Below, in pieces: positions 8,687-17,846 of a stretch of DNA of 64,000 nucleotides (position 1 is the first letter of the stretch; every line of letters starts with the position of its first letter). Both the position numbers and the translations under genes were made by a program. Below the pieces are notes generated by a model. It was not told the DNA's origin, ran no database searches, and was given only the letters and a program-made list of their open reading frames with translations. This DNA comes from an uncultured Lachnospiraceae bacterium. GTDB lineage: Bacteria > Bacillota > Clostridia > Lachnospirales > Lachnospiraceae. Where the stretch lies: assembly GCA_910586645.1 (NCBI GenBank), contig CAJUIS010000011.1, positions 1 through 64,000 of the forward strand, read 5' to 3'.

Positions 8687-9004
8687 ATGGATGTAGCTTC
8701 ATTATACAGTGTATCACCGGATTATCTTACAAAGTACGGCCTGAATAAAACGGCGGAGCCGCAGAAAGAAAAGGAAGGAAATTTTGGTTCTATTTTAGAT
8801 GCGGCAATGAATATGATTAACGAGACAAATGATTATCAGAATGCGGCGGAATCGGCAGAAATTCAATTTGCGCTTGGAGAGGCAGTCAGCACACATGAGC
8901 TTGCGGTGGCACAGCAGAAAGCGAATACTGCTTTACAGTATACAATCGCGGTGAGGGACAAGGTTTTGGACGCATACAAAGAGATCATGAATATGTCAAT
9001 TTAA
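8687..9004 (+). CDS. fliE: Hook-basal body adaptor FliE
   Basis: A 105-residue protein joining the MS-ring to the rod. The conserved C-terminal half is clear (AQQKANTALQ, AVRDKVLDAYKEIMNM). The N-terminal ~25 residues are variable, as usual. AGGGAGG lies nine bases before the ATG. It is flanked by flgC and fliF, matching its structural role. Confidence 0.94.
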   Translation: MDVASLYSVSPDYLTKYGLNKTAEPQKEKEGNFGSILDAAMNMINETNDYQNAAESAEIQFALGEAVSTHELAVAQQKANTALQYTIAVRDKVLDAYKEIMNMSI

Positions 9005-9021
9005 ATGGGTAGGGATATAAG

Positions 9022-10635
9022 ATGCCGGATAGAGTACAGAATATATTAAACGGAACAAAGGATTGGTGGACAAAGTTTTCCACGAAACAAAAGACGCTTC
9101 TGCTTAGTATTGTGAGCGTGGTTGTACTGGCTCTCATTATTTTGGCAGTGGTGATGAATCGGCCGAACATGGTTCCACTGATTACCTGTGAGAATACGTC
9201 GGAGGCTGCGGAAGTTAAGAAGCTTCTGGAAGATGAAAATATCAAAACGGATATTTCTTCGGATGGACTGACATTTTCCATAAACAAAAAGGATGAGTCT
9301 GCGGCTTCCATTTTGCTTGGATCTAATGGGATTCCGACAGCGGGATACAGCATTGACAATGTGTTTGACGGCGGCTTCAGTACGACTGAATCGGATAAAA
9401 ACAAGAAATATCAGTTGTATCTGGAAAAAAAGTTTGAAGATCAGCTTGCAACGCTTAATAATATAGAAAACGCTGACATTTCCCTTTCCATACCGCAGGA
9501 GGACGGTACGATTATTTCTATGGGTCAGGAGACGCATGCGAGCGTTATTCTGCATCTGAGCGGTGAAATGGACGAAGAACAGGCCATGGGAATCGCCAAG
9601 TTTGTGGCGACGGAAGTGGGAAATGATTCTACGGATAACATACTGATTTTGGATTCGAACGGGAATATGCTGTTTTCCGGAGGGGATTCGGGTACGGCTA
9701 TAGGGAATGCGAATTCACAGCTTTCTTTGAAAAACAAACAGGAAAGTATGATAAAAAACCAGGTGCGGAGCGTCGTGCTTGGGACGGATGTATATGACAA
9801 TGTAGAGGTAGGCTTAAATCTCGCAATGGATTTTGGCCGGGAAGAATATACGAATCAGCGTTATTATGTGGATGAAGGCAGAGATCAGGGATATCTGGAC
9901 AGCAAAAAATCATTTGAGTCCGAATCCGAAGGCGGTCCGTCCGGCGTTCCCGGTGCGGATTCAAATGACCAGGATCAGACCTATGTGATGCCGGATTCAG
10001 AAGTGTCTTCTTCTTCCACAAGTGAGCTGAATGAGAATTACCTGACCAGCCAGGAGATTACAAAGAGGGAGAATGACGGCGGGACAGTGGATCTTGAAAA
10101 TTCGTCTGTTTCCGTTGTGGCGACTTCTTACATAGTTTATGATGAAAATGCGCTGAAAGCGGACGGTACGCTTTCGGATATGTCATTTGATGAATTTGTA
10201 GCCCAGAACAGTGACCGTGTAAAGGCGGAAGTGGACGACGAGTTTTACGATATGGTAGCGAATGCGACGGGAATTTCCAGAGACAGGATTTCCATTGTCG
10301 CATACGATGTGCCTTTCTTTAAATATGCGTCTTCCGGAGGAAGAGATGTAACGGATTATCTGCAGATTGCGCTTGCAGTTCTGATTTTTGCGCTGCTTGG
10401 CTTTGTGGTATTCCGAAGCACAAGAAAGCAGCGGGAAGAAGCGATCGAACCGGAATTGTCAGTTGAGACTTTGCTTGAAACCACAAGAAGTCAGGAGGAG
10501 TCGGACGAGGCACTGCAGGATATAGGATTTTCGGAAAAATCGGAAACGCGGATTTTAATTGAGAATTTTGTAGAGGGAAATCCGGAAGCGGCAGCATCTT
10601 TGCTGCGCAATTGGTTGAATGAGGAGTGGGATTAA
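9022..10635 (+). CDS. fliF: Flagellar MS-ring protein FliF
   Basis: A 537-residue inner-membrane ring protein. A transmembrane segment lies at residues ~28-48 and a second at ~448-467. Between them are the ring-building motifs with the YscJ/FliF fold (GIPTAGYS near 105) and a Ser/Asp-rich low-complexity loop around 300-335. The C-terminal cytoplasmic tail (LIENFVEGNPEAAASLLRNW) is the FliG-binding helix. It ends three bases before fliG. Length is normal for the family. Confidence 0.97.
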   Translation: MPDRVQNILNGTKDWWTKFSTKQKTLLLSIVSVVVLALIILAVVMNRPNMVPLITCENTSEAAEVKKLLEDENIKTDISSDGLTFSINKKDESAASILLGSNGIPTAGYSIDNVFDGGFSTTESDKNKKYQLYLEKKFEDQLATLNNIENADISLSIPQEDGTIISMGQETHASVILHLSGEMDEEQAMGIAKFVATEVGNDSTDNILILDSNGNMLFSGGDSGTAIGNANSQLSLKNKQESMIKNQVRSVVLGTDVYDNVEVGLNLAMDFGREEYTNQRYYVDEGRDQGYLDSKKSFESESEGGPSGVPGADSNDQDQTYVMPDSEVSSSSTSELNENYLTSQEITKRENDGGTVDLENSSVSVVATSYIVYDENALKADGTLSDMSFDEFVAQNSDRVKAEVDDEFYDMVANATGISRDRISIVAYDVPFFKYASSGGRDVTDYLQIALAVLIFALLGFVVFRSTRKQREEAIEPELSVETLLETTRSQEESDEALQDIGFSEKSETRILIENFVEGNPEAAASLLRNWLNEEWD

Positions 10636-10638
10636 AAG

Positions 10639-11646
10639 ATGAGCAGCGAAGAATTGACTGGTATCCAAAAAGCCGCCGTGCTGTTGATTGCGTTGGGGCC
10701 GGAAAAGTCGGCAGATATTTTTAAGCATTTAAAAGAAGATGAAATTGAGGAGCTGACTTTGGAAATCGCAAACACCAGAAGCGTTTCTCCACAGATAAAG
10801 GAAGCCGTATTAAATGAATTTTATCAGGTTTGTCTGGCGCAGCAGTATATTGCGGAAGGCGGCATTACCTATGCAAAAGAGCTTTTGGACAAAGCTTTGG
10901 GCGGAGAACGGGCACAGGAAGTTATATCCAAACTCACTGCATCTTTGCAGGTTCGTCCGTTTGAGTTTGTCCGTAAGACGGATCCAAGCCAGCTTTTGAA
11001 CTTTATTCAGGATGAACATCCGCAGACGATTGCCATGATTTTGTCTTATTTAACTCCGGCGCAGGCGGCAATGATTATGAGCGCGCTTTCGTCGGAAGTG
11101 CAGGCGGACGTGGCAAAGAGGATTGCGACGATGGACAGGACTTCGCCGGATGTGGTCAAAGAGGTGGAACGGGTATTGGAGAGAAAATTATCTTCGCTCA
11201 TCAATCAGGATTACACGATTGTGGGCGGCGTAGATGCGATTGTCAACATTTTAAATACAGTAGATCGTTCTACGGAAAAACATATTATGGAATCACTGGA
11301 AATCGAAGAACCGGAACTGGCAGACGAAATCCGCAAGAAGATGTTTGTATTCGAGGATATCATGCTGCTTGATGATCGTGCGATTCAGCGCGTGCTTCGT
11401 GATGTTGACAATAATGATCTTGCTGTTGCGCTTAAGAGCGCAAATGAAGACGTCCAGAGTACAATCTTTAAGAATCTGTCCAAACGCCTTGCTTCTATGA
11501 TTAAGGAAGATATGGAATTTATGGGCCCGATTCGTATGAAGGACGTAGAGGAAGCGCAGCAGAAGATTGTTGGCGTTATCCGCAAGCTGGAAGACTCTGG
11601 TGAAATTGTAATTTCCAGAGGCGGAGGTGACGATATCGTTGTCTAA
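10639..11646 (+). CDS. fliG: Flagellar motor switch protein FliG
   Basis: A 335-residue rotor component that meets the stator. It has the N-terminal FliF-binding domain (QKAAVLLIALGPEKSADIFK), the middle armadillo domain with the EHPQTIA motif near residue 126, and the C-terminal torque domain with MFVFEDIMLLDDRAIQ-type charged helices. It is highly conserved, with no gaps. The following fliH overlaps its end. Confidence 0.97.
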   Translation: MSSEELTGIQKAAVLLIALGPEKSADIFKHLKEDEIEELTLEIANTRSVSPQIKEAVLNEFYQVCLAQQYIAEGGITYAKELLDKALGGERAQEVISKLTASLQVRPFEFVRKTDPSQLLNFIQDEHPQTIAMILSYLTPAQAAMIMSALSSEVQADVAKRIATMDRTSPDVVKEVERVLERKLSSLINQDYTIVGGVDAIVNILNTVDRSTEKHIMESLEIEEPELADEIRKKMFVFEDIMLLDDRAIQRVLRDVDNNDLAVALKSANEDVQSTIFKNLSKRLASMIKEDMEFMGPIRMKDVEEAQQKIVGVIRKLEDSGEIVISRGGGDDIVV

Positions 11647-12436
11647 TCTGTTTAAGCAATATAATGTCATTGAACCGGAAAAAAACGCCCGCGTGATAGA
11701 TTATAATTCTATGGTGGAAAAAAAGCTTGCCGAGCTTGCAAAGCAGCAGAGCGCGGGAGTAAAAGAAAACGGCTTTCGAAGCCTTAGCGACGTGGCGGAA
11801 GCAGCAGTGGAAGAAGATCCGGCGGAAGTCCTTCAAAAAGCGAAGGAAGAGGCGGATGCAATTGTAAACGGCGCCAGAGAAGAAGCGATGGTTTTGATGG
11901 CGGATACAAAGAAACGCTCCGGGGAAATTCTTGAAAAATCCAGACAGGATGGGCAGAAAGAAGGATACGAAGCCGGATTTTTGCAGGCAAAGGAAGAGCT
12001 GGAGACGGAATACCAAAAGCGCAGAGAAGAGCTTGCGCAGTTGGAAGAGAAGTGCAGACAGGATTACAAACGGGAAATGGAAGAACTGGAACCAAAACTT
12101 TTAGATGTGATTTTAACGGTTTTCGAAAAGGTATTTCATATTCAGTTTGATGAAAAAAAGGATATTTTGCTGCATTTGGTCAGCGATGCGATTTCGGGAA
12201 TTGAAGGGTGCAAAAGTTTTCGCATTCGTGTCAGTGAAGCGCAGAGAGTTTTTCTGGAATCCAGAAAAGAAGAGATTTTAGACCGCATTGGACATGATAT
12301 GTCTCTTGAGATAATTCCGGATGCGGCTTTTGAGCAAAATCAGTGCATAATTGAGACAGATACGGGTATTTTTGACTGTAGTCTGGACGTGCAGCTAAAC
12401 AATTTAATGAAGGATTTAAGATCATTGAGTTCGTGA
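11639..12436 (+). CDS. fliH: Flagellar export apparatus protein FliH
   Basis: A 265-residue regulator of the export ATPase FliI. Residues ~30-160 are charged and strongly coiled-coil-forming. The C-terminal part (ILTVFEKVFHIQF, then IIETDTGIFDCSLDVQL) is the conserved V-ATPase E-subunit-like domain. I chose the TTG at 11639 because GGAGGTG sits nine bases upstream; a GTG at 11627 is in frame but has no ribosome site. It overlaps fliG by eight bases and fliI by four, suggesting translational coupling. Confidence 0.88.
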   Translation: MSNLFKQYNVIEPEKNARVIDYNSMVEKKLAELAKQQSAGVKENGFRSLSDVAEAAVEEDPAEVLQKAKEEADAIVNGAREEAMVLMADTKKRSGEILEKSRQDGQKEGYEAGFLQAKEELETEYQKRREELAQLEEKCRQDYKREMEELEPKLLDVILTVFEKVFHIQFDEKKDILLHLVSDAISGIEGCKSFRIRVSEAQRVFLESRKEEILDRIGHDMSLEIIPDAAFEQNQCIIETDTGIFDCSLDVQLNNLMKDLRSLSS

Positions 12437-13761
12437 GGATGACAGACGTGGCATATAATTTTGAAAAGTATTTACAACTGGCGGATCGTACCTATTTTAA
12501 CAGATTTGGAAAAGTGGCAAAAATCGTGGGACTTACGATTGAATCCATTGGTCCGGATGCAAAGCTGAATGATTTGTGCCGAATCATCATCGATAAAAAT
12601 GAGGATATTTCCGTAATGGCAGAGGTAGTGGGGATACGGGACAACCGCCTGCTGCTGATGCCTTACGAAAGTGTGGAAGGCATAGGTGTTGGATGCACTG
12701 TAGAAAATACGGGGCATCCATTATCTGTTTTGGCAGGGGACGAACTGCTTGGACATATGCTGGACGGAATCGGAAGAATTACGGATTTTGAAGGGCAGAT
12801 AGAGCGGGCGGAGGAATATCCGGTTGAAGCGGCTCCTCCGGATCCTATGAAGAGAAAAATTATCGACGAGGTTCTGCCGTTGGGAGTGAAAGCAGTCGAT
12901 GGGCTGATTACGGTAGGAAAAGGGCAGAGAATCGGGATTTTTGCAGGTTCCGGCGTTGGAAAAAGCACATTGATGGGAATGTTTGCCCGGAATACGAGAG
13001 CAGATATTAATGTAATCGCATTGATTGGCGAGCGGGGCAGGGAAGTGAGGGAATTTGTGGAGCGGGATCTTGGAGAGGAAGGCATGAAACGTTCCGTAGT
13101 AGTTGTGGCTACTTCCGATAAGCCTGCGCTGATTCGCAATAAAGCGGCAAAGACGGCTACGGCGGTTGCGGAATATTTCAGGGATCAGGGGAAAGACGTG
13201 CTTCTTATGATGGATTCCCTGACGCGTTTTTCCATGGCGCAGAGAGAAATCGGCCTTGCTTCCGGAGAGCCTCCGGTGACAAGAGGATATCCGCCAAGCG
13301 TGTATTCTGAGATGCCGAAGCTTCTGGAGAGGGCCGGAAATTCGGAGAAGGGTTCTATTACGGGGCTCTATACCGTACTGGTAGACGGAGATGATTTTAA
13401 CGAACCGATTACCGACACGGCGCGCAGCATTTTAGACGGACATATTATGCTTTCCCGGAAACTGGCGCACAGGAATCATTATCCGGCGGTTGATATATTG
13501 CAGAGCATATCCAGGGTTATGAGTTCAATCGCTTCCAAAGAACATAAAGAAGCGGCAGGCAAGTTGAAAAACGTGCTTGCGACTTATCAGGAGGCGGAAG
13601 ATCTGATTAATATCGGAGCTTATAAAAGAGGCTCAAATCCCGGCATTGACTATGCAATTTCAAAAATAGAGGCGGTAAATGAATTTTTGATGCAGGACGT
13701 GATGGAGAAAATGGAGTTTGAAGAGGAAGAACAGATGTTGGAAAACCTCTTTGTAAATTAA
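12433..13761 (+). CDS. fliI: Flagellum-specific export ATPase FliI
   Basis: A 442-residue F1-beta-like ATPase that energises unfolding and release of export substrates. Walker A is GSGVGKST (about residues 175-182), Walker B LLMMDSLTRF near 262, and the catalytic glutamate is in ALIGERGREVREF near 200. The start is uncertain: GTG 12433 overlaps the fliH stop; ATG 12439 and GTG 12448 (with GAGGA eight bases upstream) are alternatives that remove two to five residues. The downstream neighbour fliJ is its partner. Confidence 0.96.
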   Translation: MRMTDVAYNFEKYLQLADRTYFNRFGKVAKIVGLTIESIGPDAKLNDLCRIIIDKNEDISVMAEVVGIRDNRLLLMPYESVEGIGVGCTVENTGHPLSVLAGDELLGHMLDGIGRITDFEGQIERAEEYPVEAAPPDPMKRKIIDEVLPLGVKAVDGLITVGKGQRIGIFAGSGVGKSTLMGMFARNTRADINVIALIGERGREVREFVERDLGEEGMKRSVVVVATSDKPALIRNKAAKTATAVAEYFRDQGKDVLLMMDSLTRFSMAQREIGLASGEPPVTRGYPPSVYSEMPKLLERAGNSEKGSITGLYTVLVDGDDFNEPITDTARSILDGHIMLSRKLAHRNHYPAVDILQSISRVMSSIASKEHKEAAGKLKNVLATYQEAEDLINIGAYKRGSNPGIDYAISKIEAVNEFLMQDVMEKMEFEEEEQMLENLFVN

Positions 13762-13772
13762 GGTGAGTCATT

Positions 13773-14219
13773 ATGGCAAAGTTTCGATATAAGCTGCAAA
13801 GCGTACTGGATATTAAAGAGAAGCTGGAAAATCAGGAAAAGATTGCTTTTGGCCTGGCGTCAGCAAAGCTTCTGGAAGAACAGGAAGTCCTTAAGAATCT
13901 GATGATTCAGAAGGCCGGATATGACAGGCAGGCAAGAAAGCTTGTAGAGGGAAAAATTGACGTACTTGAAATTAATGCCTGCAGGAAAGCGGTTGAGACG
14001 ATGAAGACGAGGATCCGGGGACAGATGTTTTATGTACACCAGGCAGAAAAACAGTTGGAGCTTGTCCGGCAGAGGTTAAATGAAGTTATGATTGAGCGAA
14101 AAACCTATGAAAAGCTGAAAGAGAAGCGTTTTGAAGAGTTTAAAGCGGAACTGGCGCACGAAGAATCCAAAGAGGTAGACGAATTAGTCAGTTATACCTA
14201 TCATCAGAATGAAGAATAA
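13773..14219 (+). CDS. fliJ: Flagellar export chaperone FliJ
   Basis: A 148-residue, almost entirely helical coiled-coil protein (MAKFRYKLQSVLDIK start, rich in Glu/Lys/Leu heptads), typical of FliJ, which binds FliI and the FlhA gate. It lies 11 bases after fliI with AAGGTGAG upstream. Sequence conservation is low in this family; position and N-terminal motif decide the call. Confidence 0.9.
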   Translation: MAKFRYKLQSVLDIKEKLENQEKIAFGLASAKLLEEQEVLKNLMIQKAGYDRQARKLVEGKIDVLEINACRKAVETMKTRIRGQMFYVHQAEKQLELVRQRLNEVMIERKTYEKLKEKRFEEFKAELAHEESKEVDELVSYTYHQNEE

Positions 14220-14237
14220 CAGGTGGTGAAAAAAGTT

Positions 14238-15155
14238 ATGGCGAATGAAAATTCAATGCCAAAAGAAGGCGAAGAGGACAAGAAAGCGGCGAAGAAAGCC
14301 GCCAAACTGGCAAAACAGGAAGAAAAGGCAGCGAAAAAAGAGGCGAAACGCAGAGAGAAATTGGAAAAGGCAGGCGCTTCCCCGGAAGAGATTCAAAAGG
14401 CGATGGATTATAGCGCAGAATATGAGGAAGAAAGCGGAGGCCGTCTTGCGGTGTTTTTGGTTACGGTTGTCATCATTGCAATATGGCTTGCAATTCTTGT
14501 CCTGCTTGTGAAGATGGACGTGGGAGGATTTGGATCTACGGTGCTTCGGCCTCTGTTAAAAGATGTTCCATATATTAACAGGATACTTCCGGACGCGTCG
14601 GAAGGCGATGCCGTATCTTCTACGGAGCAGGGAACAGAATCCCCATATTCCACATTGGATGAAGCGGTGGCAAGGATTAAGGAGCTGGAAATTGAGCTTC
14701 AGAATGCCAAAAATGCGGCAGCCGACAGTCAGAGCCGCAGTGAGGAGCTTGCAGGGCAGTCTGCACAGCTGGAAGAGTACAAGACAAGAGAGGCGGCATT
14801 TGAAGAAGCGAAGCAAAAGTTTGACGAAGAGGTTGTGTTTTCCAAACAGGCGCCCGATATAAATGAATATAAAAAGTTTTATGAGGAGATCGATCCGGCC
14901 AATGCGGAAGCGATTTATAAGCAGGTAATTGAACAGCAGCAGAAAGACGCTGAATTGGAGAATTACGTAAATATGTATTCTTCTATGAAGCCGAAACAGG
15001 CGGCGGCCATATTTGATACGATGACAAATGATTTAAAGCTGGTGGCAAAAATATTAAAGGCCATGGACGCAGAAGCAAGTTCGAGTATTCTGGGGGCTAT
15101 GAATGCGGAAACAGCGGCAAAGCTGACCAAAATCATGAATCCCTCTGAATCATAA
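14238..15155 (+). CDS. MotE/YlxF-like flagellar membrane protein
   Basis: A 305-residue protein: a Lys/Ala/Glu-rich cytoplasmic N-terminus (~residues 8-45), one transmembrane helix (~73-95), a long coiled coil (~145-215) and a C-terminal MgtE-N/MotE-like domain (YSSMKPKQAAAIFDTM, then KILKAMDAEASSSILGAM). MotE-type proteins stabilise or energise stator or export components; YlxF occupies the same slot between fliJ and fliK in B. subtilis. The ATG at 14238 is preferred, with AGGTGG upstream; GTG at 14223 is possible. The exact role is unknown. Confidence 0.8.
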   Translation: MANENSMPKEGEEDKKAAKKAAKLAKQEEKAAKKEAKRREKLEKAGASPEEIQKAMDYSAEYEEESGGRLAVFLVTVVIIAIWLAILVLLVKMDVGGFGSTVLRPLLKDVPYINRILPDASEGDAVSSTEQGTESPYSTLDEAVARIKELEIELQNAKNAAADSQSRSEELAGQSAQLEEYKTREAAFEEAKQKFDEEVVFSKQAPDINEYKKFYEEIDPANAEAIYKQVIEQQQKDAELENYVNMYSSMKPKQAAAIFDTMTNDLKLVAKILKAMDAEASSSILGAMNAETAAKLTKIMNPSES

Positions 15156-15188
15156 ATTTTATTTATTATAAGGAAAGGAGGCGAAAAG

Positions 15189-16640
15189 ATGAGAACCGAT
15201 ATTTCAGGAATTGCAAAAAACATTCTGCAGGTAAGGGCAAATTTGAAGGCGGAAGCGCCGGAGAGAGGAAACGGGCAGGGAGTGAACGTCAGTTTTGTGG
15301 ATATGATGAATCAGAACAGTCTGCCCAATTTAAACGTCTCTGCAGGTACAAAAGACATGGGGTTTCAGGCAGATGGAAAATATGGCGCGGATGCGGCATA
15401 TGACAAATATCTGTCCGGATCAAAGAACATTTCTGTAAAACAGGAAATGACGCCGGAAGAGTTACAGTCTGAGATGGCCGGAACGCTGGAAGCTTACGAA
15501 GAAGAAATACGCAATATTTTAAAAGAAGAGTTGGGCGTAACGGATGAAGAAATCTCAAAGGCAATGGAGAGCCTTGGCATGAGCTTTTTGGATGCCGGCA
15601 GTCTGAAGGATTTGACAGCTTTGGTGCAGGAACTGACAGGAGAGGACATCGGGACGCTGTTTTTAAGCGAAGCGTTTCAAAATGTGATGGAGCAGGCAGC
15701 AGCATTGACGGAGACGTTATGTGCAGAGCTTGGCCTTACAAAAGAAGAACTGTCGGCTCTTTGCAAAGCGATGGAACAGGCGGAATCTTCGGATGTTCCG
15801 ATTCAGCCGGAAGCCGGAAAAGCGGAAGATGGATCCGCACTTTCAGAAAATAACAGTGCGGCCAAAACAGAGACGGCAAACGCCGTTTTGGCGGAAGAGG
15901 AAACAGGAACTGTCGTTATGCAGAAAGAGGAGACGGCGCAGAAAGAGGAGCCGGTAAAAGCTCCGGAAGAAAGCCGGACGGCGGAGAAATTAACTGTTGA
16001 TACAGAAAAAGAGCCGGATACAGGCTCGGGCGGCAAAGGATTTTTGGATCATTTTACAGATGCAAAGACGGATATTTCCAATACGGGAGCCGCTTTTGCA
16101 GGACAACAGACAGTGGAAGCCGAGGAATTTATTCTTCCGCAGGAAACGCCGCAGCCTTATACCAGTCAGACGGATGCTTATCATCTGATCGATCAGATTG
16201 CAAAAAATGTCCGTGTGACAGTTTCGGGAACGTTTTCTTCCATGGAAATGCAGTTAAATCCGGAACATCTTGGCAAGATTTATCTGAATGTAACAGAGAG
16301 GGAAGGCGTTGTCCGTGCACAGATTACGACGCAGAGTGCCGTTGTAAAAGAAGCGCTTGAAACGCAGCTTGTGGAATTGCGGCAGAGTTTAAACCAGCAG
16401 GGAATTAAAGTGGATGCGATCGAAGTGACGGTCGGAACCCATGAATTTGAGCAGAATCTGGAGGAAAACGCAAGACAGGAAGAACAGATGCGCCAGCAAA
16501 TGGAAGAATCCAAAAAGCAGGCAAAACGAAACATCAACTTAAGTGATTTGGACGGATTGTCCGGTCTGATGTCAGAAGAAGAGCAGCTTGCGGCACAGAT
16601 TATGCGGGACAATGGCAACCAGGTGGACTTAATGGCATAG
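15189..16640 (+). CDS. fliK: Flagellar hook-length control protein FliK
   Basis: A 483-residue protein with the C-terminal Flg_hook domain (residues ~335-425: MEMQLNPEHLGKIYLNV, GVVRAQITTQ, ALETQLVELRQSLNQQGI) that switches export specificity when the hook is complete. The central region (~220-330) is a Glu/Lys/Thr-rich disordered ruler, common in FliK. AAAGGAGG precedes the ATG. It sits directly before flgD, the hook cap gene. A second FliK-like gene exists at 42788. Confidence 0.93.
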   Translation: MRTDISGIAKNILQVRANLKAEAPERGNGQGVNVSFVDMMNQNSLPNLNVSAGTKDMGFQADGKYGADAAYDKYLSGSKNISVKQEMTPEELQSEMAGTLEAYEEEIRNILKEELGVTDEEISKAMESLGMSFLDAGSLKDLTALVQELTGEDIGTLFLSEAFQNVMEQAAALTETLCAELGLTKEELSALCKAMEQAESSDVPIQPEAGKAEDGSALSENNSAAKTETANAVLAEEETGTVVMQKEETAQKEEPVKAPEESRTAEKLTVDTEKEPDTGSGGKGFLDHFTDAKTDISNTGAAFAGQQTVEAEEFILPQETPQPYTSQTDAYHLIDQIAKNVRVTVSGTFSSMEMQLNPEHLGKIYLNVTEREGVVRAQITTQSAVVKEALETQLVELRQSLNQQGIKVDAIEVTVGTHEFEQNLEENARQEEQMRQQMEESKKQAKRNINLSDLDGLSGLMSEEEQLAAQIMRDNGNQVDLMA

Positions 16641-16653
16641 AAAGGAGAAGCAT

Positions 16654-17355
16654 ATGGCATTGATGCAGAGAGTGGAGAATGGTCAGTTGGTGGATAACAG
16701 CGCCGGAGCGACATCATCCTCTACAAACAAATCGAATGCGGCGTCCAAGAGCACATCAGGACTTGGCAAAGAAGCATTCCTGCAGCTTTTAGTGGCTCAG
16801 ATGCAGTATCAGGATCCGTTGGAGCCGATGGACAACACAGAATACGTTGCGCAGCTTGCGACATTTTCGCAGCTTGAGGCAATACAGAATATGACAGACC
16901 GGGTAAGCTACAGCATGGCAAATGATCTGGTCGGCAAATATGTAATTTTAAATACTGCAACCGGCAATGCAAGTGGAAAAGTTGATTATGTTATGTATGA
17001 AAACGGAGATATTTATCTGGCGGTAGGCGACGGATTGTATTCGTTGGACGACCTGGACACTGTGGCGGATTCCGCTTACTTTGAAGCGTTCCAGATGGCG
17101 AGCGTATTTTCCGATATGATTGCAAAACTTCCGCCGGTGTCAAAAGTGACGAAGGCCGATGCATCGGCAATTGAAAATGCAAGAAAGGTTTATGATGCGA
17201 TGAATTCCTATCAGCAGGGATTTGTCAGCAAAGAAGATCTTGACAAACTGGTGGCTTTGGAGAATAAGATAAAAGAGCTTACCGGAACAGAAGGCGGTTC
17301 CGGCGAGGAAGACAGTTCAGACAAGGAAGAAGATTCTGAAGTGACAGACGGCTAA
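16654..17355 (+). CDS. flgD: Flagellar hook assembly scaffold FlgD
   Basis: A 233-residue protein whose N-terminal half has the FlgD signature FLQLLVAQMQYQDPLEPMDN (residues ~42-61) and FSQLEAIQNM. The usual C-terminal Tudor/fibronectin cap domain is replaced by a short beta segment (~residues 90-135) and a helical part resembling FIVAR-type modules, ending in an Asp/Glu/Ser tail. It is exported to the hook tip to guide FlgE polymerisation. AAAGGAG precedes the ATG. The gene lies between fliK and the TIGR02530-type gene. Confidence 0.9.
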   Translation: MALMQRVENGQLVDNSAGATSSSTNKSNAASKSTSGLGKEAFLQLLVAQMQYQDPLEPMDNTEYVAQLATFSQLEAIQNMTDRVSYSMANDLVGKYVILNTATGNASGKVDYVMYENGDIYLAVGDGLYSLDDLDTVADSAYFEAFQMASVFSDMIAKLPPVSKVTKADASAIENARKVYDAMNSYQQGFVSKEDLDKLVALENKIKELTGTEGGSGEEDSSDKEEDSEVTDG

Positions 17356-17371
17356 TGAGCGGGGGAAGAAT

Positions 17372-17767
17372 ATGGAGAAAATCACAAATCGATTTGCATC
17401 CATTGAACAGGTTGCAGGCAGGTATTTAAAAAATACAGAGAATACGGCATCCGTAAAGGAAGCGCAGTTTTCATTTGAGGAGATCCTGCGCCAAAAACAG
17501 TCAGAAAATATATCTGAACTGAAATTTTCCAAACACGCTTCTATGCGGCTGGAGGAAAGAAATATCAGCCTTACCGTAGAACAGAACGCACGTCTTGAAA
17601 GCGGCGTTGCAAAAGCCAGTGAAAAAGGCATCAAAGATTCTCTGGTGATGATTGATTCGCTTGCTTTTATCGTAAACGTTCCGAATAAGACCGTTGTAAC
17701 TGCAATGGATCAGACAGAAAAACAGGATAATATATTTACAAACATTGACGGAGCTGTCATTATGTAG
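17372..17767 (+). CDS. Flagellar operon protein, TIGR02530-type
   Basis: A 131-residue protein of the family found between flgD and flgE in many Firmicutes. Its conserved core runs from KFSKHASMRLEERNI (residues ~50-64) through ARLESGVAKA and GIKDSLVMIDSLAFIV to TVVTAMD. The function is not established; the position suggests a hook assembly factor or export partner of FlgD/FlgE. GGGGGAAG lies upstream of the ATG. Confidence 0.85.
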   Translation: MEKITNRFASIEQVAGRYLKNTENTASVKEAQFSFEEILRQKQSENISELKFSKHASMRLEERNISLTVEQNARLESGVAKASEKGIKDSLVMIDSLAFIVNVPNKTVVTAMDQTEKQDNIFTNIDGAVIM

Positions 17768-17846
17768 CCGGACCTTAGGGAGGCGAAGGCCCTTGAATGA
17801 CAGAAGGGGCAGACAGACCGCAAAACTTTTGGGAGGTCATTTTATT

